From assembly GCA_964462675.1 (NCBI GenBank), contig CAYWYS010000013.1:1-64000 (forward strand): DNA of 64,000 bases. The letters run 5' to 3'. A model generated the notes under the pieces. The model did not search any database. It was not told where the DNA came from and saw nothing but the letters and a program-made list of their open reading frames with translations. This document shows, piece by piece, positions 8,420 through 16,826 of the stretch (position 1 is its first letter; the number at the start of each line of letters is the position of its first letter). The DNA comes from XN24 sp964462675. GTDB lineage: Bacteria > Pseudomonadota > Gammaproteobacteria > Steroidobacterales > XN24. The position numbers and the translations under genes were made by a program.

Positions 8420-9859
8420 TCAGCGCAGGTAGAGCCAGTACAGCAGCCGTTGCAGCCAGCCGCCGTGCGGCGCGTACAACACCTTGCCAGTGTTCAGGCG
8501 CGGCCGCTGGAACACCGCCTTCTGGTGCGAGAAGGTCAGGAAGCCCTCGTAGCCGTGGTAATGGCCCATGCCCGACTCGCCGACGCCGCCGAACGGCAGG
8601 TCCTCGGCGATGAAGTGGCTGACGGCGTCGTTGATGCAGACCCCGCCCGCGTGCGTCTCCTCGAGCACGCGCTTGCGCCGCTCGGCATTGAAGTCGAACA
8701 GGTTCAGCGCCAGCGGCCGCGGCCGCGCGTTGATGAAATCGATCGCCTCCTGCAGGTGGTTGTAAGTGACGATCGGCAGGATCGGCCCGAACATCTCTTC
8801 CTGCATGACGCGCATCTGCGGCGTCACGTTCTTGACCAGGTACAGCGGCAGCTTGCGGCTGCCGGGTTCCGGCGACAGCCCACCGGGATTCAGTTCGACG
8901 ATCTCGGCGCCCTTCGCGCGCGCATCCTCGAGATAGCCCTTGATGCGCCGGAAATGACGCTCGTTGACCACCGCGCTGTAATCACTGTTGCGCACCAGGC
9001 CGGGGTACATCCGCCCCAGCACCGTGCCGAAGGCGTCGACGAACTCGTCGACCCGCCCGGCGGGGCACAGCACATAGTCCGGCGCGACACAGGTCTGGCC
9101 GGCGTTCAGCGCCTTGCCGAAGCAGATCCGCTCGGCCGCCAGGTCCATCGGCACGTCCTCGGCCAGCAGCGTCGGCGACTTGCCGCCGAGCTCCAGCGTG
9201 ACCGGCGTCAGGTTGGCCGAGGCCTCGCGCATGACCATCCGGCCGATCGCGGAGCCGCCGGTGAACAGCAGGTGGTTGAACGGCAGGCGCGTGAACTCCC
9301 GCGCCGTCTCGAGCTCGCCGAGCACCACCGCGACCTGCCGCTCCTCGAAGGCCTCGGAGAGCACGTGGCGCATCAACTCCGCCGCGCGCGGCGTCGTCTC
9401 GGACATCTTGATCATGACGCGGTTGCCGGCCGCGAGCGCAAACACCAGCGGTCCGGCCGACATCGCGATCGGGTAATTCCACGGCACGATGATGCCGACC
9501 ACGCCGAGCGGCTGGTAATAGACCATTGCCTTGGTGGTTGCCATCAGCAGGCTGGTGCTGCGTCGCTGCGGCCGCATCCAGCGCCTCAGGCGCCGCAGGC
9601 AGTAGTTGATGTGGTGGACGACGGTGAGGATTTCCGCCATCGTCTCCGGGCCGGCGCGGCCGTTGAAGTCCGCCGAGATGGCGGCGACGAAGCGCTCGCG
9701 GTTGGCGATCAGGGCGGACTTGAGGCGCTTCAGGTCGGCGCGCCGGGCGGCATAATCCGGCATCGGCGCCGCCATGAAGGCGGTCTGCTGGGTGTCGAAC
9801 AGCCGGCGCATCCGGGCGACCTGCTGCTGTTCGGCGATATCGACAGGCTCTGCGGCCAT
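8420..9859 (-). CDS. Aldehyde dehydrogenase, coniferyl-aldehyde dehydrogenase type
   Basis: The 479-residue NAD(P)-dependent aldehyde dehydrogenase contains TLELGGKSP (catalytic Glu), NAGQTCVAPDYVL (catalytic Cys) and the closing motif FGGVGESGMGHYHG. Wording around VGIIVPWNYPIAM and the hydrophobic C-terminus (LLYWLYLR) match the coniferyl-aldehyde dehydrogenase/ALDH3 branch, which also oxidises fatty aldehydes. The ATG at 9859 has a GGAGG 10 bases upstream and is clearly preferable to the frame's first codon at 9922. Its divergent neighbour is btuD. Substrate specificity cannot be read from sequence. Confidence 0.88.
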   Translation of the reverse strand: MAAEPVDIAEQQQVARMRRLFDTQQTAFMAAPMPDYAARRADLKRLKSALIANRERFVAAISADFNGRAGPETMAEILTVVHHINYCLRRLRRWMRPQRRSTSLLMATTKAMVYYQPLGVVGIIVPWNYPIAMSAGPLVFALAAGNRVMIKMSETTPRAAELMRHVLSEAFEERQVAVVLGELETAREFTRLPFNHLLFTGGSAIGRMVMREASANLTPVTLELGGKSPTLLAEDVPMDLAAERICFGKALNAGQTCVAPDYVLCPAGRVDEFVDAFGTVLGRMYPGLVRNSDYSAVVNERHFRRIKGYLEDARAKGAEIVELNPGGLSPEPGSRKLPLYLVKNVTPQMRVMQEEMFGPILPIVTYNHLQEAIDFINARPRPLALNLFDFNAERRKRVLEETHAGGVCINDAVSHFIAEDLPFGGVGESGMGHYHGYEGFLTFSHQKAVFQRPRLNTGKVLYAPHGGWLQRLLYWLYLR

Positions 9860-9972
9860 GGGGCGGTGCCTCCGTACGAATCCGATGTTCAAATGTAACC
9901 TGTTGCAGTGCATCCATGCCATTCCGCGCGTCGCAATCCAGGCGCCCTGATCTTCCCGGGGGACCGAATCCG

Positions 9973-10752
9973 ATGACGGCTCCGTCTGCTGCCCTGCTGG
10001 AGACCCGCGGCCTGAGCGTGGTCGCCGGCCGGCGTCGCCTCGTCGAGGGCCTCGACCTCGCGCTGCAGCCGGGCGAGGCGCTCGCCGTGCTCGGCCCGAA
10101 CGGCGTTGGCAAGACGCTGACGCTGCAGACCCTCGCCGGGCTGCGCAAACCGGCGGCGGGCGAAGTCCTGGTCGGCGGTCGACCCATCGGCAGCTGGCCG
10201 CGACGGGCGCTGGCGCGTCAGCTCGGCCTGCTGCCGCAGGGGACCGAAGATCCGTTTCCGGCCACCGTCATGGACGAGGCACTGATCGGCCGTCACCCGC
10301 ACCTCGGGTTCTGGCAGTGGGAAAGCCCGGACGACCTCACGATCGCGCGCCAGGCGTTGGCCGATGTCGATCTCGCCGGGCTCGAGGCGCGCCCGCTCGA
10401 CACGCTGTCCGGCGGCGAGCGGCGCCGCCTCGCGATCGGCACGCTGCTGGTGCAGGACCCTGCCGTCTGGCTGGTCGACGAGCCGACCAATCACCTCGAC
10501 CCGCAGCACCGCCTCGCCGTCATGCAATTGCTGTCGGCCCGCGCGCGCGCCGGCCGCGCCGTGGTCGTCACGCTGCACGACGTCAACCTGGCGGCCGGCT
10601 GGTGCGAACGCTGCCTGCTGCTGTTCGGCGACGGCCACTGGGAGCTCGGCCCGGCGGCGACAGTGCTGACCGAGGCGGCTGTCTCGCGGCTGTACCGCAT
10701 GCCGGTCCGGCGCGTCGAATTCGAAGGCCGCGGGCTGTTTCTGCCCATGTAG
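9973..10752 (+). CDS. btuD: ABC ATPase, probable vitamin B12 importer subunit BtuD
   Basis: The 259-residue ATPase is of the FecE/BtuD class, with Walker A GPNGVGKT, Q-loop LLPQGTEDPFPATV, signature LSGGERRR, Walker B VWLVDEPTNHLD and switch histidine TLHDVNLA. This class powers FecCD permeases, and BtuC is the only such permease in the window, 3.7 kb upstream on the same strand. Assignment to cobalamin rests on that and the nearby cobalamin-riboswitch-controlled btuB. The start at 9973 (MTAPSAALLETRGLSV) gives the normal N-terminal strand. Confidence 0.85.
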   Translation: MTAPSAALLETRGLSVVAGRRRLVEGLDLALQPGEALAVLGPNGVGKTLTLQTLAGLRKPAAGEVLVGGRPIGSWPRRALARQLGLLPQGTEDPFPATVMDEALIGRHPHLGFWQWESPDDLTIARQALADVDLAGLEARPLDTLSGGERRRLAIGTLLVQDPAVWLVDEPTNHLDPQHRLAVMQLLSARARAGRAVVVTLHDVNLAAGWCERCLLLFGDGHWELGPAATVLTEAAVSRLYRMPVRRVEFEGRGLFLPM

Positions 10753-11109
10753 CCGCGGTTAGCCAAGGTTGGACGGGGCGGCCGCGGGGGCGCGGCGTGA
10801 TGGGCCCGCCTCACTTAGAAATCTTTATGCGCTCGGCGGGCCCATCACACCCCGCCCCCGCTACCCCTCCGTCAGCTGAAGCACTGCATGGGCCGATCCG
10901 CGTGGTCTGGCGCCGGCAGGACCTGAAGCCGCCGAACCCAACGCAAAACCACCCGGCAGCGCGCCGAGCTGCGATGGCGCAGCGGGACCGGGACGTCACA
11001 GGCTCTCTGAGCGAAGTTATTTTGAGCGAAGAGAGCCTGTGACGGCGCGGTCCCGCGGTCCGGCAGCCCCCTGTGACGGCGCGGTCCCGCGGTCGAGCGA
11101 CGCAAGCCG
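10753..11109. repeat. Gene-free stretch with two long hairpins and a direct repeat
   Basis: No convincing gene. Hairpin A pairs 10797-10810 with 10835-10848 (14 bp perfect, GTGATGGGCCCGCC) and extends imperfectly by about 10 bp through G/C runs. Hairpin B pairs 10994-11008 with 11030-11044 (15 bp perfect, CGTCACAGGCTCTCT), and its loop carries a direct repeat GAGCGAAG. A 24-bp sequence beginning CTGTGACGGCGCGGTCCCGC occurs at 11037-11060 and again at 11071-11094. The stretch separates convergent btuD and an inositol-phosphatase-like gene, so a termination or REP-like role is plausible. Confidence 0.7.
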
Positions 11110-11883
11110 TCACGCCGGAACGCCCATGAGCGCGGCGACCGCCGCGTAGATCGCCGGGTTGCCGGCCAGCACGCTGGTCGTCGCGAGGCTCAGCGGACGG
11201 CCGTCCAGGTCGGTGAACTTCCCGCCTGCTTCTTCGACGATCAACGATAATGCCGCAACATCGAGGATGTTCACGTCAGATTCGACGACGGCATCGATGC
11301 GACCGGCCGCCAGCAGGTGATAGTGGTAGAAGTCGCCGTAGCCGCGGATGCGTGCGACCTCGCGAACCACCCGGCCCCAGTTCGCCCAGCGCGGGCCTGA
11401 CGCGAGCGTGCGCAGGTTGCCCGCGGACACGGCGGCCTCCCCGAGCGAGTCGAGCTTGCTGACCCGGCAGCGGTGGCCGTCGAGGTATGCGCCCTGGCCG
11501 CGCTGCGCCCAGGCGATCTCCTCGAAGGCCGGCGCGCTGGACACGCCGACGATGATTTGCCCGTGGTGCATCAGCGCGATCTGGGTGGAGAAGAACGGGT
11601 AGCCGCGCACGAAACTGCGCGTGCCGTCGATCGGGTCGACCAGCCACAGGTACTCGCTGTCGAGTCCGCGACTGCCGGTTTCCTCGCCGTAGAAGCCGTG
11701 GTCCGGGAAGGCCATGCCGATGACCCGCCGGATCACTTCCTCGGACTCGATGTCGGCGCGGGTCACCGGGGTCGCATCGGGCTTCAGGCTGACCTCCACG
11801 CCGTCACGGTAGTAATGCCGGATGACCTCGGCGGCGGCATTTGCCGCCTCGAGGGCCACGGTCAGGTGACGCGAGCGCTCCAT
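11110..11883 (-). CDS. Inositol monophosphatase-family phosphatase (HisN-like)
   Basis: This is a Mg-dependent, lithium-sensitive-type phosphatase of about 257 residues. The metal-binding signatures are all present: GEETG, WLVDPIDGTRSF (typical of the family) and the late VNILDVAALSLIVEEAGG. Members hydrolyse inositol phosphate, histidinol phosphate (HisN) or similar sugar phosphates. The wording of the DGTRSFVRGYPFF segment resembles histidinol-phosphatase (inositol monophosphatase) annotations. A GTG at 11901 is an alternative start six codons upstream. It is divergent from the cobalamin riboswitch. The exact substrate is uncertain. Confidence 0.85.
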   Translation of the reverse strand: MERSRHLTVALEAANAAAEVIRHYYRDGVEVSLKPDATPVTRADIESEEVIRRVIGMAFPDHGFYGEETGSRGLDSEYLWLVDPIDGTRSFVRGYPFFSTQIALMHHGQIIVGVSSAPAFEEIAWAQRGQGAYLDGHRCRVSKLDSLGEAAVSAGNLRTLASGPRWANWGRVVREVARIRGYGDFYHYHLLAAGRIDAVVESDVNILDVAALSLIVEEAGGKFTDLDGRPLSLATTSVLAGNPAIYAAVAALMGVPA

Positions 11884-11959
11884 GGTGCTGCAATTTGACA
11901 CTCCCGCGAGCCGGCGGCAACATGCAGCCCGTCAGGTGAGCCCGCCGCGCGAGCGTCGG

Positions 11960-12168
11960 GCTGGGGGGTCCGCAAGGGTCTCCCCGGGAAGCCGGTGACT
12001 CGACGGGTCGACCCCGCGACAGTCCGGCGCTGCCCCCGCAACGGTAAGCGAGTCAAGCGTCATCCCCCGTCCGCCCGGACGGGAGCCACTGCGCCACAGG
12101 GCGCGGGAAGGCGATGCCGCCGGGAGTTGATCCCGCTCGCCAGCCCGGAGACCGGCCTGGCAAGTTTC
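11960..12168 (+). promoter_or_regulatory. Cobalamin riboswitch upstream of btuB
   Basis: Hallmarks of the adenosylcobalamin aptamer appear in order: GGGAAGCCGGTGA (about 11986-11998), CCCCCGCAACGGTAA (about 12033-12047) and the B12 box AGCCCGGAGACCGGCC (12142-12157). Spacing and order fit the RF00174 class. The btuB start codon is about 120 bases downstream. Binding of cobalamin should switch off expression of the outer-membrane receptor. Whether control is by termination or by hiding the start site is not clear from sequence alone. Confidence 0.92.
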
Positions 12169-12278
12169 CGGGTGCTCGGCGGGAGCACGCACCGGCCGCG
12201 TGGCCGTTCTCCCCCCGACATCCCGGCGTGTGCCGTGACATCTGGCGCGTGCGGGAGTGCACGCGCGGGGGACCGCAA

Positions 12279-14126
12279 GTGAAATCATTCCTGACCAGGC
12301 CGGCGGCTGCGGCAGCGGCCGTGTTGTTCATTCAAGCCGCCCTGCCCCCGCCAGCCTGGGGCGACACCACGCGGCTCGATGACGTCGTCGTCACGGCGAC
12401 CCGCCGCGCGATCAGCCCCGAGCAGGCGCTGCCACCGGTGACGATCATCGATCGCGCAGCGATCGAGCAGCTCAATGCGCTCGACGTCGCGGACCTGCTG
12501 CGTTTCCACAGCGGCATCGAGATCGCCCGCAACGGCGGCCCCGGCCAGGTGACCTCCGCGTTCATCCGCGGCGCCAACGGCAACCACACGCTGGTGCTGA
12601 TCGACGGCGTCAAGGTCAACCCGGGCACGGCCGGCGGCGCAGCGTTGCAGAACATTCCGCCGGAGCTCGTCGAGCGCATCGAGATCGTCAAGGGCCCGCG
12701 TTCCTCGCTTTACGGCTCGGAGGCGATTGGCGGCGTCATCAACATCATCACGCGCCGCGGCGCGCCCGGTCGCGAATTCGGCGCCAGCGCGCAGGCCGGC
12801 AGCTACGGCGCGCGCGCCGGCGCGGCGAACCTCTCGTGGCAGGACGAGCGCTTCGGCGCCGGCATTTCCGCGGCGACGCAACGCAGCGACGGCTTCCCGA
12901 CCTTCCGCGACAGCGACGAGGATGCCGGCTTCGACAACGATGCCTTCAACGGCTGGCTGCGCGCCGCGCTCGGCGCTTTCGACCTCGAGCTGAGCCACAT
13001 GCAGGCCACCGGCAACGCGGAATACGCGGATTTCTTCCGCGCGCCGCAGGACCAGGATTTCACCAACCGCCTGAGCCGCGCGCAGCTCGGCTTCACCGGC
13101 GGGCGCTGGCGCTCGGCGCTGACCGTGTCGCGCTTCGTCGACCGCATCCGACAGGGCGAGCTGGCCTTCGATCCGGACGACTTCGTCGAGACCGAGCGCG
13201 ACCTGCTCGACTGGCAGAACGACCTCGACTTCGTGCCGGGGCTGGAGCTGACCGCGGGTGTCTCGCTGGTGCGCGAGGCGACTTCCGGCCAGAGCTTCGG
13301 CACCGTGCTCGAGTCGGTGGCCGGGCGAGGCGAGGCCGAGCGCGACGAGGACGCCGTCTATGCGCAGGCGGGCTTCGAGCTCGGCCGGCACCGCTTCGTC
13401 GCGGCGGGCCGGCACACCGACCACGACGTGTTCGGCGGCCAGGACACCTGGAACCTCGAGTGGGGCGCGCCGCTCGGCACGGACTGGTCGCTGGCCGCCG
13501 GACTCGGGCGGGGCTTTCGCGCGCCGAGCACCACCGACCTGTACGCCTTCGGCGGCAATCCGGAGCTCGCGCCGGAAATCTCGCGCAGCATCGACGTCGG
13601 CCTCCGCTATCGCCCGAATGCCGACCACGAGCTGATCCTCGAGCTGTTCCGCACCGAGATCGACGACCTGATCGAGTATTTCGACTCCGACGGCTTCGAG
13701 GGACCGCTGCCCGGGCGCAACGAGAACATCGGTGACGCGCGCATCAAGGGCGCGGAGCTGACCTGGCGGGCGCGCTACGGCGACTGGGGCTTGACCACGA
13801 CGATGCTGACGCAGCGCCCGGAGGACCGCGCGACCGGCGAGCGGCTGTTCCGGCGCGCGGAGCAAAGCGCCACGGCGCTGATGACGCGCCGCGTCGGCGC
13901 GCACGAATTCGGGCTCCAGTTCCTGGCGAGCGGCGAACGCCGGGATGTCGGCGACGTCCGGCTCGCCGGTTACGTGCTGGCCAACCTGACGGCGAGCATC
14001 GCGCTCTCGGGGCGCTGGACACTGCGCGCCCGGCTCGACAACCTGCTCGACCAGGACTACGAACTGGTCGATGGCTACAACTCCGCGGGACGGGCCATTT
14101 ACGCCGGCGTGTCCTACAGTCATTGA
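12279..14126 (+). CDS. btuB: TonB-dependent outer-membrane cobalamin receptor BtuB
   Basis: The 615-residue receptor begins with a GTG start and a Sec signal peptide (about 1-27, ending PPAWG), then a TonB box (DDVVVTATR), a plug domain with GPRSSLYGSEAIGGVINIIT, and a 22-strand barrel finishing in an aromatic/His terminus. It imports cobalamin across the outer membrane using TonB energy. The upstream cobalamin riboswitch makes BtuB the firm choice over other TonB receptors. The longer open frame upstream is riboswitch sequence. The adenosyltransferase gene follows 17 bp after the stop. Confidence 0.93.
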   Translation: MKSFLTRPAAAAAAVLFIQAALPPPAWGDTTRLDDVVVTATRRAISPEQALPPVTIIDRAAIEQLNALDVADLLRFHSGIEIARNGGPGQVTSAFIRGANGNHTLVLIDGVKVNPGTAGGAALQNIPPELVERIEIVKGPRSSLYGSEAIGGVINIITRRGAPGREFGASAQAGSYGARAGAANLSWQDERFGAGISAATQRSDGFPTFRDSDEDAGFDNDAFNGWLRAALGAFDLELSHMQATGNAEYADFFRAPQDQDFTNRLSRAQLGFTGGRWRSALTVSRFVDRIRQGELAFDPDDFVETERDLLDWQNDLDFVPGLELTAGVSLVREATSGQSFGTVLESVAGRGEAERDEDAVYAQAGFELGRHRFVAAGRHTDHDVFGGQDTWNLEWGAPLGTDWSLAAGLGRGFRAPSTTDLYAFGGNPELAPEISRSIDVGLRYRPNADHELILELFRTEIDDLIEYFDSDGFEGPLPGRNENIGDARIKGAELTWRARYGDWGLTTTMLTQRPEDRATGERLFRRAEQSATALMTRRVGAHEFGLQFLASGERRDVGDVRLAGYVLANLTASIALSGRWTLRARLDNLLDQDYELVDGYNSAGRAIYAGVSYSH

Positions 14127-14143
14127 GCACGACGAGGTAACGC

Positions 14144-14701
14144 ATGGGACACAGGCTCAGCCGCATCTACACGCGCACCGGCGACGACGGTACGACCGGC
14201 CTCGGCGACGGCACGCGCATTCCCAAGGACGACGCACGCGTCGAGGCTTTCGGCACCGTCGACGAGGCCAACAGCGCCGTGGGGCTGGTGCTCGCGGTCC
14301 CCGGCTTGCCGGAGGAGATCCGCGCGTGCCTGACGCGGGTCCAGCACGACCTGTTCGATCTCGGCGGCGAGCTGTGCATCCCCGGCTATGTCGCAATCAC
14401 GGCCGGCTACGTGGCGCGCCTGGAGCGCGAGCTCGACGGTTTCAATGAGCCGTTGCCGCCGCTGAAGGACTTCATCCTGCCGGGCGGGGGACCGGCCACG
14501 GCCGCCTGCCATGTCGCGCGCACGATCGCGCGGCGCGCCGAGCGGCGCGTATGGACGTTGGCCCGCCGCGACCCTGTCAACCCCGAGGCCGCCCGCTACC
14601 TGAACCGCCTCTCCGACCTGCTGTTCGTGCTGGCGCGTGTCATTGCCAGGCACGAGCAGGGCTCGGAGGTGCTGTGGCAGAAGGGGTTGAATCGCGATTG
14701 A
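14144..14701 (+). CDS. Cob(I)alamin adenosyltransferase, PduO type
   Basis: The 185-residue enzyme transfers the adenosyl group of ATP to cob(I)alamin, making coenzyme B12. Family marks are the N-terminal TRTGDDGTTGLGDG (ATP-binding), VEAFGTVDEANSAVGL, ILPGGGPATAACHVARTIARRAER (substrate-binding RRAER) and the C-terminal YLNRLSDLLFVLAR. It follows btuB by 17 bp with a GAGGTAA ribosome-binding site, so uptake and activation of B12 are probably under the same riboswitch. Names in use include PduO, CobO-like and MMAB/ATR. Confidence 0.93.
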   Translation: MGHRLSRIYTRTGDDGTTGLGDGTRIPKDDARVEAFGTVDEANSAVGLVLAVPGLPEEIRACLTRVQHDLFDLGGELCIPGYVAITAGYVARLERELDGFNEPLPPLKDFILPGGGPATAACHVARTIARRAERRVWTLARRDPVNPEAARYLNRLSDLLFVLARVIARHEQGSEVLWQKGLNRD

Positions 14702-14704
14702 GGG

Positions 14705-15124
14705 ATGTTTTCCCGCAGAGACGCGGAGAAGACGGAAGACGCATGTTTTCCCGCAGAGNNNNNNNNNNNNNNNNNNNNNNNNNNNNNNNNNNNNNNNNNN
14801 NNNNNNNNNNNNNNNNNNNNNNNNNNNNNNNNNNNNNNNNNNNNNNNNNNNNNNNNNNACGCGGAGACGCGGAGAAGACGGAAGACGCATGTTTTCCCGC
14901 AGAGACGCGGAGACGCGGAGAAGACGGAAGACGCATGTTTTCCCGCAGAGACGCGGAGAATGAGTGGCAGCAGAATTTCCTGCCTTTTCTGCTTTTCCTC
15001 TCTGCGTCTCCGCGTCTCTGCAGGCCGATTCCTCTGCGTCTCTGCGTCTCTGCGGGCCGATTCCTCTGCGTCTCCGCGTCTCTGCGGGCCGATTCCTCTG
15101 CGTCTCTGCGTCTCTGCGGCCCCT
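14705..15124. repeat. Tandem and inverted repeat tract around an assembly gap
   Basis: The left half is three or more copies of a roughly 46-bp unit containing GTTTTCCCGCAGAGACGCGG and GAAGACGGAAGACGC, with a shorter variant lacking one ACGCGGAG. The right half (from 15000) is four copies of a 32-bp unit, CTCTGCGTCTcCGCGTCTCT followed by GCGGGCCGATTC, starting at 15000, 15032, 15064 and 15096. The two halves are reverse complements over the GCAGAGACGCGGAGACG core. Copy number is unreliable because of the N gap. The stretch separates convergent adenosyltransferase and btuF genes. Confidence 0.9.
14759..14858. other. Assembly gap of 100 Ns
   Basis: Exactly 100 N characters, the conventional placeholder for a gap of unknown size, lie inside the repeat tract. 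Open frames crossing it are artefacts. Confidence 0.99.
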
Positions 15125-15135
15125 TTGGCGTTCCT

Positions 15136-15957
15136 TCAACCCCCTCCCCGCGCCCTGTCGAATGCCATGCACACCTGCCGCGTTCCCTCGAGGATCCGCG
15201 GCGACGCCCGCACCACGAGGTCGCCATCGACGCTGTACAGGTGCCCGCGTGCGACCGCGGTGATGCCGGGCCAGCGCTGCCACTCGACCAGCTCAGCGCG
15301 CTGCACCGCGGCCGTCAGGATGACCTCCGGGTCCCGCGCGATGACGGCTTCGATGCCGACCGCCGGGGCCAGCTCGCCGAGTTCGGCGAAGATGTTGCGC
15401 CCGCCGCACAGCGTGATGACCTCGCTGATCAGCTGCCGCCCGCCGATGGTGTACAGCGGCCGCCACGACACCTGGTAGAACACCCGCAGCACGGGTTTGC
15501 CGGCCTGCGCGCGCCTGAGCGCCTCGAGCCCGGCGCGATACGCGGCCGCCGCCGCGCGGGCCGCCTGCGGACTGCCGGCGAGGTGGCCGATCTGCTCGAG
15601 CTGGTCGCCGATGTCGTCGAGCTGCTGCGGCGCGAGCGCCACGACACGGTAACCGCGCTGCTCGAGCTGCTCGATCATGTGGTCCGGATTGCCGCCCTTC
15701 CAGGCCAGCACGAGGTCCGGCGCGAGCACCGCCAAAGCCTCTAGATCGAGGCGGAACGCGTCGCCGATCCGTGGCAGCGCGGCGGCCGCGGGCGGGTAGT
15801 CGGTCCATTCGACGGTGCCGACGAGGCGCTCGCCGGCGCCGGCGGCGTACACGAGCTCGGCGAGATGCGGCGCCAGCGTGACGATGCGTTGCGCCGGCGC
15901 GGCCACGGCGGACGCGGCGATGCACAGCATCGCCAGCGCGATCGCGGCACGCCTCAC
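15136..15957 (-). CDS. btuF: Periplasmic cobalamin-binding protein BtuF-like
   Basis: The 273-residue class III substrate-binding protein has an N-terminal signal peptide (VRRAAIALAMLCIAASAVAA, cleavage before PAQR), then RIVTLAPHLAELVYAAGAG and LAPDLVLAWKGGNP, typical of BtuF, and YTIGGRQLISEVITLCGGRN in the second lobe. It should deliver corrinoid to BtuC. The GTG start at 15957 overlaps the TGA stop of ampE (GTGA), which decides the start and ties it to the ampD-ampE transcript. The function as cobalamin binder is inferred from wording and from nearby btuBCD. Confidence 0.88.
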   Translation of the reverse strand: MRRAAIALAMLCIAASAVAAPAQRIVTLAPHLAELVYAAGAGERLVGTVEWTDYPPAAAALPRIGDAFRLDLEALAVLAPDLVLAWKGGNPDHMIEQLEQRGYRVVALAPQQLDDIGDQLEQIGHLAGSPQAARAAAAAYRAGLEALRRAQAGKPVLRVFYQVSWRPLYTIGGRQLISEVITLCGGRNIFAELGELAPAVGIEAVIARDPEVILTAAVQRAELVEWQRWPGITAVARGHLYSVDGDLVVRASPRILEGTRQVCMAFDRARGGG

Positions 15958-16826
15958 GTCGCCCAGCCGACCAGCGTCAACGCGGCGATGACCGTGACCC
16001 AGATGACCACCGTCCTGCGCAGCAACTGGCGGGCCGCGCTCACCGCCGCCAGCTGGTCGCCCTCCGGGCAACGGCCGCGGATCGCACCGATGCCGGCCGC
16101 CGAGAGGATGCTCTCGCTGGTGCTGAAGAAGCCGGCCGAGGTGCGCTGGTAATACGCGCGCCAGTCCTCGAACGCGTCGTCGAAGCTGCCCGCGACCGCA
16201 TAGGACAAGGCCAGCAGGCGCGCCGGGAGCCACGCGGCCAGGCCGAACAGCGTCTCGACGAGCTCGGTGCCGCGCCCGCCGGTGCCGGTCGCGCGCATAT
16301 GGCGGCGGAACAGGTCAGCGACGCGATACGCCCAGGCCCCAGCCGGCCCGAGCAGCATGAACCAGAACACGACGCCGAAGATGCGGTGGTTCGCCTGCAC
16401 GAAAATCGCGCTCTCCAGCGCGCGGACCGTCGGCTGCGGCGGCGGGCGACGGTCGCTGGCGCGGATCGCGCCGGCGATCTCGGCGGCGGCCGCCTCGTCG
16501 CCCCGCTCGCGTGCGTCAAGCCAGTCCTTGAGCTGGGCGAGCAGGTCGTGCGGCCCGAGGCTGAAGAACAGCACGACGGCCGCAAACGCGAGATAGGCGA
16601 GGCCGAACAGCGAGTCGCCGAAGGTCCACGCGAACCACGCGACCGGCACCACCGGCAACAGCATGACGACCAGCGCGACCCCGGTGCCCGCCATGCCGGG
16701 CGCGGTGCGGATCCAGCCGGCGCCGCGCTCGAACCAGTCATCGAGCCAGGAGAGCTCGCGCAGGTGCAGCAACCGCGTCAGCAGCCGTTCCAGCACCAGC
16801 CCGATGATCAGCGCGATCAGGTTCAT
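15954..16826 (-). CDS. ampE: AmpE-like inner-membrane protein
   Basis: The 290-residue protein is related to the CobD/CbiB fold, with about four membrane segments (residues 1-15, 50-90, 150-170 and 265-287). The N-terminus MNLIALIIGLVLERL and the position directly after ampD (ATGA overlap) identify AmpE, a proposed sensory partner in beta-lactamase/peptidoglycan recycling control. Its stop overlaps the btuF start, giving an unusual ampD-ampE-btuF operon. The CobD kinship could suggest a corrinoid role, but the ampD linkage and sequence speak for AmpE. Confidence 0.85.
   Translation of the reverse strand: MNLIALIIGLVLERLLTRLLHLRELSWLDDWFERGAGWIRTAPGMAGTGVALVVMLLPVVPVAWFAWTFGDSLFGLAYLAFAAVVLFFSLGPHDLLAQLKDWLDARERGDEAAAAEIAGAIRASDRRPPPQPTVRALESAIFVQANHRIFGVVFWFMLLGPAGAWAYRVADLFRRHMRATGTGGRGTELVETLFGLAAWLPARLLALSYAVAGSFDDAFEDWRAYYQRTSAGFFSTSESILSAAGIGAIRGRCPEGDQLAAVSAARQLLRRTVVIWVTVIAALTLVGWAT

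Noticed and set aside
12285..14123. Long antisense open frame over btuB
   Set aside because: Typical shadow frame of GC-rich coding DNA; composition Arg/Ala/Val/Glu-rich with no domain and the sense gene is certain.
14705..15124. CRISPR-like regular repeats
   Set aside because: Units are contiguous or joined by repeat-derived sequence; there are no unique spacers of constant length and no cas genes.
15954..16826. CobD/CbiB (adenosylcobinamide-phosphate synthase) as the identity of the AmpE-like gene
   Set aside because: The fold is shared, but the N-terminus and the overlap with ampD fit AmpE, and no other late corrinoid synthesis gene is near.
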